A DNA stretch of 6,108 nucleotides from JBCDIQ01 sp039024295 (GCA_039024295.1 JBCDIQ010000348.1:1-6108), one strand, 5' to 3'; positions 1-6,108 are shown, counted from the stretch's first letter. Program-made: numbers and translations. The notes: generated from the letters alone by a model not told the origin.

Positions 1-1
1 C

Positions 2-148
2 CAGATTTATAAAAATGTAATTACAGAATTATCAGAAAAAGGATTCGATTCTAAATTTAGCCTACTTCCCAATTTCACGAATGAAGCAGACAACCTCACT
101 TATTGGAATCGCTTTGTTTTTCCTTTCCTTCGGATGCACAGAAAGTGA
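2..148 (+). CDS. Possible C-terminal end of an upstream gene (partial)
   Basis: An open frame enters from the left edge and ends at TGA 146-148, giving 48 residues (beginning QIYKNVITELSEKGF) with a normal protein-like composition. It overlaps the start of the lipoprotein frame by 68 nt in another phase, which is long for a bacterial overlap. Either the last part is an accidental extension after a frameshift, or this is a true gene end. No family is recognised. The call rests only on composition and on the frame being open from the edge. Confidence 0.3.
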   Translation, partial: QIYKNVITELSEKGFDSKFSLLPNFTNEADNLTYWNRFVFPFLRMHRK

Positions 149-767
149 ACCGAAAGACAAAATAGAGCAAAATAATAAGGTGGCCAATCCCTACTATGCA
201 CCCAGAATCATCCCAGATGATAGCCTTAAATTTTACACCTACCGAACCGAAAAAGATAGCGTACCAGCCCAAAAAGCGAACTTTGAAGGACTAGAAGAAT
301 TCCCCGATCATTGGATAAAGCTTTCGTACAGCAATCATATTGGCTTTTTCATCTACAAACGATCTGCCTAACCTGCCAATATGAGAATTGATGCTGATAA
401 AATCACTTTAAATGGCAGATTTGAGACCATTCGATGGCCCGTATATTCCTTTAAAAAAGGGAAAGGAGAAACATACTTCATCAATTACGAGGACACACTA
501 GACTTTTAACATGTTAAATACAAGATCGAAGTCCTCGATCAGGATACGATGTTCGCCATTGAGGAATCAGAAGTTTACGCGAAGAATTCAGATGGAGAAT
601 TAGTAGTAATGCTAAGGAACAGAAACCTGTGTATTCCAGCTTTCAATAAGCATTTGTTTAACCACATTGATGAACCCAATAAAAGTAGTCCGGACTCATG
701 GATTCAAACTCATGAGATTGATATTGCGGAATTTAGGAATAGAAAAATGGGGAGTCTATTGAAGTAG
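81..767 (+). pseudogene. Small lipoprotein gene broken by two in-frame TAA stops
   Basis: The first open piece (81-371, 96 residues) starts with a lipoprotein-type signal: Lys2, a hydrophobic run at about residues 6-17, and Cys19 in an imperfect lipobox (SFGC). An acidic and lysine-rich linker follows, as in Bacteroidetes surface lipoproteins. It stops at TAA 369-371. The same frame reopens at once and reads through residues such as NMRIDADKITLNGRFETIRW to a second TAA at 507-509. It then continues, still in frame, through KYKIEVLDQDTMFAIEE to TAG 765-767. All three pieces share one phase and similar composition, so the simplest reading is one protein of about 228 codons with two nonsense changes; each TAA is one C-to-T step from CAA (Gln). 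Other genes here end in TAA, so recoding is unlikely. The product's function is unknown. The 96-residue N-terminal piece could still be made as a short lipoprotein. Confidence 0.65.
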
Positions 768-893
768 ATCTCTCATAAAACAGCCATTGGGAACTAACGT
801 CAAATGTCCCCACCTGAACTAGAAAAAGAAGCAGCACAGTATTCACAAACATTTTAGGTAACCTTTTTCCGGCAGAAAGAGTAAAACAATTGT

Positions 894-914
894 GTACTTT
901 GCAAAACAAAGTAC
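894..914. repeat. Perfect 8-bp inverted repeat before the sugar transferase gene
   Basis: GTACTTTG at 894-901 and CAAAGTAC at 907-914 are exact reverse complements separated by 5 nt (CAAAA). The element ends 20 nt before the preferred start codon at 935. In RNA it would form a compact hairpin in the leader; in DNA it could be a repressor operator. The left arm contains TACTTTG, one base short of the Bacteroidetes -7 box TAnnTTTG, but no well-spaced TTTG -33 box was found upstream. There is no U-run immediately after it, so it is not a standard terminator. Confidence 0.6.
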
Positions 915-934
915 TTTACATTTATCCTAATGCC

Positions 935-1486
935 ATGATAAAGCGACTATTTGACATTTCCCTGGCGATCGTGGCAATTGCTATTTTCTCCATTCCACTT
1001 CTTATCATCTCAGCTTTATTGATCATCAAAGAAAAGCATGCCATCCTCTTCAAACAGGCCAGAATCGGCAAGGACAAACAGGTATTCAACATCCTGAAGT
1101 TCCAGACCCTAGTCGAAGAAGTCCCTACCCGAACCGGCAAGGTTCTTCGAAGAACTGGCCTGGATGAACTGCCGCAATTTTTCAATGTCCTGAAAGGAGA
1201 AATGAGTATTGTGGGACCCAGGGCTTTGACCCAAGCGGACATCGAACGGTTAGGTTGGACCTCCCCCTATCATGAAGCCAGATGGCAGGTCAAGCCGGGT
1301 ATCACCGGCTTTGCCCAAATCTATGGAGGCCAACACAAGAAGACCTCCTGGTTTTGGGACAAAAAGTACCTCAACCAGCACAGCCTTTTCGTTGACTTCG
1401 GTATCATCCTCATTTCTTTTCTGATGAACCTCTTTGGCAAGACCAAAGTGAGACAAGTCATTTTTCAAAAACCCCACCTACAATAG
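935..1486 (+). CDS. Sugar-phosphate transferase, PglC/WcaJ type (bacterial sugar transferase family)
   Basis: This 183-residue monotopic membrane enzyme should move a phospho-sugar from a UDP-sugar to undecaprenyl phosphate, the first step in building a surface polysaccharide or glycan on the inner membrane face. The N-terminus (KRLFDISLAIVAI, membrane helix at about 8-31 with Pro21 as a likely break) is typical. The FKQARIGK segment (39-46), the KFQT segment (55-58), the catalytic Asp77-Glu78 in LDELPQ, the VGPRAL motif (93-98) and the PGITG segment follow in family order. ATG 935 is chosen because it gives the standard KRLFD start; an upstream TTG at 890 would add 15 atypical residues encoded across the hairpin. 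The usual KFRTM/KFRSM is KFQTL here, and the loop before LDELPQ is about 17 residues, shorter than usual, so this is a minimal version. The next gene begins 2 nt after the stop. The sugar specificity cannot be read from the sequence. Confidence 0.9.
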   Translation: MIKRLFDISLAIVAIAIFSIPLLIISALLIIKEKHAILFKQARIGKDKQVFNILKFQTLVEEVPTRTGKVLRRTGLDELPQFFNVLKGEMSIVGPRALTQADIERLGWTSPYHEARWQVKPGITGFAQIYGGQHKKTSWFWDKKYLNQHSLFVDFGIILISFLMNLFGKTKVRQVIFQKPHLQ

Positions 1487-1488
1487 CC

Positions 1489-2901
1489 ATGAAAGTAAAA
1501 ATGATCCTTCCGGCCCTTCAGGAGGCAGAAAGTCCTTTTTGGCGGCCCATCAAGTATTCTTTGTTTCCTCCCCTGGGCCTTGCAACCCTGGCAGCATTTT
1601 TATCAGAAGAGGATGAAATTGACTTGCAAGACCAGCACGTGGAAACATTGAACCTGGAGGATGAGCCTGATTTGGTGCTCATCCAGGTGTACATCACCAA
1701 TGCCTACCGGTCTTACCAGATTGCAGATCACTACCGGGCAAAAGGAGCTTATGTGATCATGGGGGGCCTCCATGTCACCTCCCTACCGGAAGAGGCCAGA
1801 CCGCATGCAGACACCCTGTTTATTGGGCCTGGTGAAGATACCTTTCCCAAATTTTTGCAGGACTTCCGCAATGGAGTTCCCCAAAAGGTATACACCTCCA
1901 CCATCCGAACCTTGGCTCAATTGCCCCCTATTCGTCGAGACCTGATCAAGCGGAATCGGTACCTGGTGCCAAACTCCATCGTGGTCACTCGTGGCTGCCC
2001 ACATCATTGTGACTTTTGCTACAAAGACGCATTCTTCCAAGGTGGAAAATCCTTCTACACCCAATTGGTGGATGATGCCCTGAGCGAGATTGACCGATTG
2101 CCAGGAAAACACCTATACTTCCTCGACGATCACCTGCTGGGCAATGCCAAATTTGCGGGAGAACTATTTGCGGGCATGAAGGGCATGAACCGGGTATTCC
2201 AGGGGGCTGCGACCATTGATTCCATTTTGCGGGGTAACTTGATAGAGCAAGCTGCCGAGGCTGGACTGAGAAGCCTCTTTGTGGGTTTTGAAACCTTTTC
2301 ACCCGAAAACCTCAGGCAAAGCAACAAAAAGCAAAACCTCAAAAAGGACTACGAAGCGGCAGTTAATCGGCTGCATTCTCTGGGCATTATGATCAATGGC
2401 AGCTTCGTATTTGGCTTAGATGATGATGGCCCAGATGTGTTCCAACGAACGGTGGACTGGGGTGTGGAAAATGCCTTGACAACCTCAACTTATCACATCC
2501 TTACCCCCTACCCTGGCACACGTCTGTTCAGCGGCATGGAAGCCCAAAACAGGATCAAAACCCGAAATTGGGATTTATACGACACCCGCCATGTGGTGTA
2601 TGAAACCACCAAACTATCAGCATCAGAACTCAAACGCGGGTATGATTGGGCCTACCGGGAGTTTTATTCCTGGAAAAATATCTTATCTGCCAGCTTGAAA
2701 CATCCCTCCCACAAGCATAAGCTCAAACACCTGCTCTACACCGGTGGCTGGAAAAAATTCGAGCCGCTGTGGAACTTCCTCATCAAGTCCCGGGGATTGA
2801 ACAATATGCTGCCCTTATTGGAGGGAATTTTGTCGAAGGTGAAAGCAAATGGGCAGGTGGAAGAAGCCACCAAAAAGCAAGTAGTGCTAACATCCCGCTA
2901 G
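1489..2901 (+). CDS. B12-binding-domain radical SAM enzyme
   Basis: This 470-residue protein has two recognisable parts. Residues about 1-125 form a cobalamin-binding-type Rossmann domain with the family signature MGGLHVTSLPEEA (91-103) and GPGED (113-117). The canonical DxHxxG cobalamin motif is not present, as in many members of this superfamily. The radical SAM core begins with Cys170, Cys174 and Cys177 (CPHHCDFC), which should bind the 4Fe-4S cluster that cleaves S-adenosylmethionine. It continues with the FLDDHLLGN strand, the FVGFETFSPENLRQSNKKQN segment and a TPYPGT motif. The tail (about 385-470) is helical and basic and fits the long C-terminal region of the group related to hopanoid-type and other uncharacterised lipid or glycan radical SAM enzymes. 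The 2-nt gap after the sugar transferase strongly suggests co-transcription and a linked substrate. The reaction (methylation, C-C bond formation or another radical step) cannot be told from sequence. Confidence 0.9.
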   Translation: MKVKMILPALQEAESPFWRPIKYSLFPPLGLATLAAFLSEEDEIDLQDQHVETLNLEDEPDLVLIQVYITNAYRSYQIADHYRAKGAYVIMGGLHVTSLPEEARPHADTLFIGPGEDTFPKFLQDFRNGVPQKVYTSTIRTLAQLPPIRRDLIKRNRYLVPNSIVVTRGCPHHCDFCYKDAFFQGGKSFYTQLVDDALSEIDRLPGKHLYFLDDHLLGNAKFAGELFAGMKGMNRVFQGAATIDSILRGNLIEQAAEAGLRSLFVGFETFSPENLRQSNKKQNLKKDYEAAVNRLHSLGIMINGSFVFGLDDDGPDVFQRTVDWGVENALTTSTYHILTPYPGTRLFSGMEAQNRIKTRNWDLYDTRHVVYETTKLSASELKRGYDWAYREFYSWKNILSASLKHPSHKHKLKHLLYTGGWKKFEPLWNFLIKSRGLNNMLPLLEGILSKVKANGQVEEATKKQVVLTSR

Positions 2902-2911
2902 CAACCATTAC

Positions 2912-3157
2912 ATGCCAAGGAGATTTTTGAGACATTTATTCCATCAGACCCATAAATTTCGGCTCTATCGGTCACTGCCGAGTTTTGAAGAATATGTGAT
3001 GGTAGACCAGGAACAAGCAGTGGTTGAGTCTTTTGTAAGAATCGCAGATGACAAATGGCAAATCAGAACTTTCCTTGGGCTGAACAGCATCGTGGCGTTC
3101 AAATCATTGGAGATTGAAGTTGCTATGAAGGACATCTATGAGGATGTGATTTCTTAA
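2912..3157 (+). pseudogene. C-terminal remnant of a Uma2-family (DUF820) nuclease gene
   Basis: The 81-residue frame matches the end of Uma2-family proteins from about residue 15 on: KFRLYRSLPSFEEYVMVDQE, then the VVESFVR and KWQIRTFLGLNSIVAFKSL strands, and the closing IYEDV. Complete Uma2 proteins are about 180-200 residues and carry the PD-(D/E)XK nuclease residues upstream of this segment. Those are absent here, and the frame is closed by TAA at 2888-2890 inside the preceding gene, so no longer N-terminus is possible. The remnant starts 10 nt after the radical SAM stop, so the missing part was probably lost when the upstream DNA arrived or was deleted. It is unlikely to be an active nuclease. 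A translated small protein cannot be excluded because the piece has an ATG and no internal stop. Confidence 0.7.
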
Positions 3158-3456
3158 TGGAAATTTGCTTAAATGCTAGCAGGAGAGAAATAGGATGAAA
3201 TAAGCATAATAGTTGATTCGTAACACAAAAAATTTAAGTTAGGAAATGCCGATCACTCATTTTCCGTTTGGGTAGCTTTTTCACTTCATCTATCCTTCAT
3301 ACAAAAAAATTCCTTAGGCTTCAGGTGACTCCTCTTCAAAAGTGCTATTCTATGCGATAACCGTCTCATTTGAATGCCTCATATAACGTACTTCGCATTT
3401 TTGTCGTTGTAACTGAAGCAATCTATGCAGTTACATCCACCTGGAATGTTTACAAC
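3158..3456. other. Non-coding spacer with no confident feature
   Basis: These 299 nt are richer in A+T than the flanking genes and show no open frame with protein-like content. A TTTG occurs at 3369-3372 with a poor TACTTCGC partner about 16 nt downstream, too weak to call a promoter. ATGCGA near 3353 and TCGCAT near 3393 are complementary but about 35 nt apart. The spacer must hold the promoter of the secreted-repeat gene, since it follows a gene remnant, but I cannot place it. Confidence 0.5.
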
Positions 3457-4578
3457 ATGAACGCCCTCAAACCTTGTGTAATGGGAATCTTGCTGGCCAT
3501 TTTCCAGCAGACCTATGCCCAAACCCTGACCCACCTACTGGTATTAACTCATGCCACTCAATCAACTGGTCAACGCTATACCGTCCATCCCGGGAGCTTT
3601 CCACAAGACAAGGTGAGAAAATTCTGGACAGAAGGCTACAGGATTCAGGAAGTGAGCTATGGGGCTGAAAGCTGGACCATGGTTTTCACTGATGATTCGA
3701 CCTACCAGGACCAGCGGTACCTGATCGCACCTGTATTTCCGGAAGAGTTTATCCGCGCAAACTGGAAAGAAGGGTTTCACCTGTCAAGCCTTACCTATGG
3801 AGCGGGAGAATGGTGTGCCATCCTGAACCGCCAGGACACCAGTATTCAACAGCGGCTCTTTGCCAGCCAAACCATAGATACCACATTCATCCGTTTGCAG
3901 GCATCAGAGGGGTACTTCCTAACTGATGTGGCGATGGCGTATCAAGAAGTTCACATGGTATTTTCCCAGGATTCCAACCGGGCAGAACAACTGTTTTATG
4001 TGGGAAAAACCTACCCAAAGGAATTACTCACTGTCATGGTTGCTGATGGTAAGCACCGGGTCACCCATTTTTCCTATCAGAATAACCACTGGCTCCTGTG
4101 CATGGCTGAAGATCAGGATTTTCGGGGCCAGGAATGGTACCTGATGAAGGCTTTTCCTAAAAATACCATCGCCGGAGGGTGGGCATCTGGCTTCCTGATT
4201 CATCAATTTCAACAGATAAACTACGGGAAGGAGCAATCGAAGCCTCTTCTGGCAGCCAAGGGCATAGCCGAAGCCCCTGAACCCTGTAAGGGAGAACTCT
4301 CCGCAGTAGAGATGACAGAGCTTGCACGAAACGTATATAATTTCCCAGATGAGCCAACCAGGTACACCTACCTCTCTCATTTCCTCAACCAGAATCCTAC
4401 TTGCCTGGGAAACCAACAAATCACCACCCTAAATCAGATGGTGCAGTCTGACGCATACCGCTACCAATTGTTTCTCACCATACAGAATCAGGTAAGTCCC
4501 GGCACACAACTTGCAGATTATTTACACCTATTCAACGATGAAACATTTAGGCGAAAGTTTGAAAAACTCTTCCGATGA
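3457..4578 (+). CDS. Secreted protein with five degenerate ~45-residue repeats (DUF7477-like) and a helical C-terminal domain
   Basis: ATG 3457 gives 373 residues and a clean signal peptide (MNALKPCVMGILLAIFQQTYA, cleavage likely before Gln22). An upstream TTG at 3370 would bury that signal behind 29 residues, so it is rejected. Residues 39 to about 257 hold five repeats starting near 39, 86, 132, 177 and 225. Each follows a pattern of QRY/F-L, aromatic-Pro (FP), an acidic or basic helix, W..G(Y/F).(I/L)..(L/V)(S/T)YG, then a Trp-centred strand. Copies 1, 2 and 5 are clear and copies 3 and 4 are eroded. The pattern matches the DUF7477 family as I remember it, whose function is unknown. Residues about 277-373 are helical, with Cys277 and Cys316 perhaps forming a disulfide, and resemble DUF4476 domains of Bacteroidetes secreted proteins. 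Location is periplasmic or surface. The role is not known; a link to the downstream ParA is not implied. Confidence 0.75.
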   Translation: MNALKPCVMGILLAIFQQTYAQTLTHLLVLTHATQSTGQRYTVHPGSFPQDKVRKFWTEGYRIQEVSYGAESWTMVFTDDSTYQDQRYLIAPVFPEEFIRANWKEGFHLSSLTYGAGEWCAILNRQDTSIQQRLFASQTIDTTFIRLQASEGYFLTDVAMAYQEVHMVFSQDSNRAEQLFYVGKTYPKELLTVMVADGKHRVTHFSYQNNHWLLCMAEDQDFRGQEWYLMKAFPKNTIAGGWASGFLIHQFQQINYGKEQSKPLLAAKGIAEAPEPCKGELSAVEMTELARNVYNFPDEPTRYTYLSHFLNQNPTCLGNQQITTLNQMVQSDAYRYQLFLTIQNQVSPGTQLADYLHLFNDETFRRKFEKLFR

Positions 4579-4621
4579 ATAATCTCCTTTTTTATGAATT
4601 ATTTTCCTGAAAAATGGTTAA

Positions 4622-4655
4622 TTTGACATAAAATTCGTGCATAACACTAATTTTT
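4622..4655 (+). promoter_or_regulatory. Possible Bacteroidetes-type promoter for parA
   Basis: TTTG at 4622-4625 fits the -33 box. TAATTTTT at 4648-4655 matches the -7 consensus TAnnTTTG in all but the last base, with a 22-nt spacer that is slightly long. Transcription would start near 4662, leaving a leader of about 17 nt before ATG 4679. An overlapping inverted repeat (AAAATT 4630-4635, AATTTT 4649-4654) could serve autoregulation, which is usual for parA operons. The region is very A+T-rich, so chance matches are possible. Confidence 0.4.
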
Positions 4656-4678
4656 CCGAATACTGAGAAAGACTTGAT

Positions 4679-5437
4679 ATGAGCGTTATTTCCATCGCCA
4701 ACCATAAAGGAGGAGTAGGTAAAACCACCACAACTGTGAATCTGGCAGCAGCCCTCGCCCAAAAAGGATACCGCATCCTGATTTTGGACATGGACCCTCA
4801 GGCGAATGCCACCTTCTCCCTGGGCTTAAAAAAGCAGGACCAGACCATTTACAATGTGATGGCCTTTGGTGATTCGATTCGCAAAGTTGTTCAGCAGCTC
4901 GAATCCTTTGACCTCATTCCTGCTTCCATTCACCTGGCTGGATTTGAAAAGAACAATGAAGTTGGCAAGGAATTTATCCTTGCAGAACATATGGAGGACA
5001 TTCGTCCCGACTATGATTTCATTTTGATTGATTGTCCTCCTTCGCTTGGCGCCCTTACCATCTCAGCACTTACCGCCAGCAACTATGCACTGGTTCCCCT
5101 GCAGCCGGAGTTCCTGGCCTTGCAAGGAATGACCGATTTTATCAAAATCCTCCGTACCGTTAAGACTCGGATGAACAGGGAACTCGAACTACTGGGGGTG
5201 GTGGTTACGCAATACGATACCAGAAAGGTGCTACACCGAGACATCCTGGAACATGCGAGCCAGTCTTATGGGGAGATGGTATTTGAGACTCGAATCAGGG
5301 GCAATATTTCCCTGGCGGAAGCCCAGAGCATGGGACTGGATATATTTCAGTATGACGCAGCTTGTAATGGGGCTGAAGACTATTCAGAACTGGCGAGTGA
5401 AGTGGTACGTCGTACTTCAGAACTGGTGCAGTCGTAA
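4679..5437 (+). CDS. parA: ParA/Soj-family partition ATPase
   Basis: This 252-residue protein is a complete small ParA-type ATPase of the MinD/ParA (deviant Walker) group. It has the deviant Walker A motif KGGVGKT at residues 10-16 with signature Lys10 and catalytic Lys15. The Walker A-prime stretch LILDMDPQAN (34-43) and the Walker B segment FILIDCPPS with Asp118 follow. There is no N-terminal DNA-binding extension, so it resembles chromosomal Soj or type Ib plasmid ParA. These ATPases form ATP-bound dimers on nucleoid DNA and are released by a partner protein, moving a plasmid, chromosome region or protein cargo. The next gene starts 27 nt downstream and is probably that partner. The start is fixed by the conserved SVISIANHKGG beginning. 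What the pair moves is unknown; no parS-like repeat array was seen beside it. Confidence 0.92.
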   Translation: MSVISIANHKGGVGKTTTTVNLAAALAQKGYRILILDMDPQANATFSLGLKKQDQTIYNVMAFGDSIRKVVQQLESFDLIPASIHLAGFEKNNEVGKEFILAEHMEDIRPDYDFILIDCPPSLGALTISALTASNYALVPLQPEFLALQGMTDFIKILRTVKTRMNRELELLGVVVTQYDTRKVLHRDILEHASQSYGEMVFETRIRGNISLAEAQSMGLDIFQYDAACNGAEDYSELASEVVRRTSELVQS

Positions 5438-5464
5438 GGGGTAGAACCGTTAACTTTTGAACAC

Positions 5465-5911
5465 GTGGCAAAGCGATTTTTACATACAATTGGAGAGGCT
5501 TTTGAGGAAGATGTGTTGCTGGATGTGATCCCGCACAAACGACCTGCACGTCGCAAGCGCCGCCTAAGCCAAGCTCCTAACCCTACCACAGATGCCACCC
5601 TTGGCATGATCGATGAGATGTCAAAAGGTAGCCGGGGCATTTCCGAGAGAAAATCCACCATAAAAAAGCGAAAAAAGGGGTTCCTGGATGCCATTGGCAG
5701 TGCCATGGAAGATCCTTCTCTGGAGCAGGTCGCTGCTCGGCCGCCCCGCCGAAAAACTAAATCCCAAAGTGTGGAAACTCAACTGAGCCTAAACGTTGAT
5801 GCTGCCATCGTCCGGAACATGAGAAAGCGTGCCCAGCAACAGGGCATGAGTTTAAAAGAAGCCGCCCAAGAAGCTTTTAAAGCGTATTTGGAGCAGCTTC
5901 AAAATTCTTAA
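5465..5911 (+). CDS. Basic ParA partner with duplicated N-terminal motif and C-terminal ribbon-helix-helix-like segment
   Basis: This 148-residue protein starts at GTG 5465. The start is supported because it includes the whole first copy of an internal repeat. Residues 4-31 (RFLHTIGEAFEED...RPARRK) and 72-97 (GFLDAIGSAMEDP...RPPRRK) share the pattern FLxxIGxA(F/M)E(E/D), a Leu/Val stretch and a basic RPxRRK end. Between and around them the chain is low-complexity and very basic. Residues about 103-146 begin with a beta strand (VETQLSLNV) followed by two helices (AAIVRNMRKRAQQQ and SLKEAAQEAFKAYLEQ). This matches the ribbon-helix-helix fold of CopG/ParG-type DNA binders. I infer that it is the DNA-binding partner of ParA, replacing ParB, with the two motifs as possible ParA contacts. 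It could instead be a cargo adaptor. The whole protein does not match a family I can name. Confidence 0.7.
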   Translation: MAKRFLHTIGEAFEEDVLLDVIPHKRPARRKRRLSQAPNPTTDATLGMIDEMSKGSRGISERKSTIKKRKKGFLDAIGSAMEDPSLEQVAARPPRRKTKSQSVETQLSLNVDAAIVRNMRKRAQQQGMSLKEAAQEAFKAYLEQLQNS

Positions 5912-5989
5912 TGGGATAAAGTTAGTAAAACCCAACCTACAACCCCTCGTAACTAATTGATAAACAAATATTTTAATATAAAAATTAAT

Positions 5990-6108
5990 ATGACGGTATC
6001 AGATATAAAGTTGAGGTTACATGAACGAATTGAGCATATGACAGATTTACAGGTTCAAAAGCTTTATTCAATTTTTATGGAAAAATTTCCTGAGAAGAAG
6101 ATGCCCAA
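5990..6108 (+). CDS. Start of a small antitoxin-like protein (partial, runs off the window)
   Basis: The open frame gives 39 complete codons (MTVSDIKLRLHERIEHM, then DLQVQKLYSIFMEKFPEKK) and continues beyond the right edge. The segment is predicted helical and amphipathic. It resembles the N-termini of short proteins that sit before RelE/ParE-type toxins, where xxIKxxLHExIExMxDxQ-like sequences are common. It follows the ParA pair after a 78-nt A+T-rich gap with the direct repeat TTAATAT at 5973-5979 and 5985-5991, which could be an operator or just base bias. Without the rest of the gene and its neighbour the antitoxin reading is only a guess. Confidence 0.5.
   Translation, partial: MTVSDIKLRLHERIEHMTDLQVQKLYSIFMEKFPEKKMP

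Noticed and set aside
369..509. TAA recoding (reassigned stop codon) to explain the lipoprotein frame
   Set aside because: Intact genes here, such as parA and its partner, end at TAA, and no other gene contains an internal TAA.
804..857. Tiny open frame of 17 residues (MSPPELEKEAAQYSQTF) in the gap before the sugar transferase gene
   Set aside because: It looks protein-like but is too short, has an in-frame stop 9 nt upstream and matches no family I recognise; perhaps a gene scrap.
890..934. TTG start adding 15 residues to the sugar transferase
   Set aside because: The family starts at the KRLFD segment, matched by ATG 935; the added part would be encoded by the hairpin.
922..2342. Several minus-strand open frames of 60-109 codons across the sugar transferase and radical SAM genes
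   Set aside because: They lie opposite confident genes, have no recognisable domains and follow from the codon usage of the + strand.
3370..3456. TTG start extending the secreted-repeat protein by 29 residues
   Set aside because: It would place an ordinary signal peptide internally; ATG 3457 gives a standard one.
4578..4606. AATAAT / ATTATT stem after the secreted-repeat gene as a terminator
   Set aside because: Only A-T pairs with a 14-nt loop; too weak for a rho-independent terminator.

Overview
The window looks like chromosomal or large-plasmid DNA from a Bacteroidetes-type bacterium, possibly Cytophagales-like. This is inferred from the absence of Shine-Dalgarno sequences before the confident starts, a TTTG/TAnnTTTG-like promoter before parA, a secreted repeat protein with a probable DUF4476-like tail, and the style of the lipoprotein. 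No rRNA, tRNA, CRISPR array or intact insertion sequence is visible. All supported genes are on the + strand.

Left part (1-770): the possible tail of an upstream gene overlaps a small lipoprotein gene. Its reading frame runs coherently from 81 to 767 but is cut by two in-frame TAA codons, so it looks like a decaying pseudogene. Middle (890-2901): a perfect 8-bp inverted repeat leads into a two-gene unit with a 2-nt gap. The unit encodes a compact PglC/WcaJ-type sugar-phosphate transferase and a cobalamin-binding-type radical SAM enzyme, suggesting modification of a membrane-linked glycan or lipid. Directly behind it lies the C-terminal third of a Uma2-family nuclease gene without its catalytic part.

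Right part (3158-6108): after about 300 bp with no confident feature comes a secreted protein with about five degenerate 45-residue repeats (DUF7477-like) and a helical tail. Then follows a partition-like pair: a ParA ATPase and a basic 148-residue partner with a C-terminal ribbon-helix-helix-like segment. The partner's N-terminal half contains the same short motif twice, the most distinctive novelty here. The window ends inside a small gene that resembles the short antitoxin-like proteins common in these genomes.

Two broken genes mixed with intact cargo and a ParA module suggest a rearranged accessory region. No mobile-element boundary can be shown from this sequence alone.
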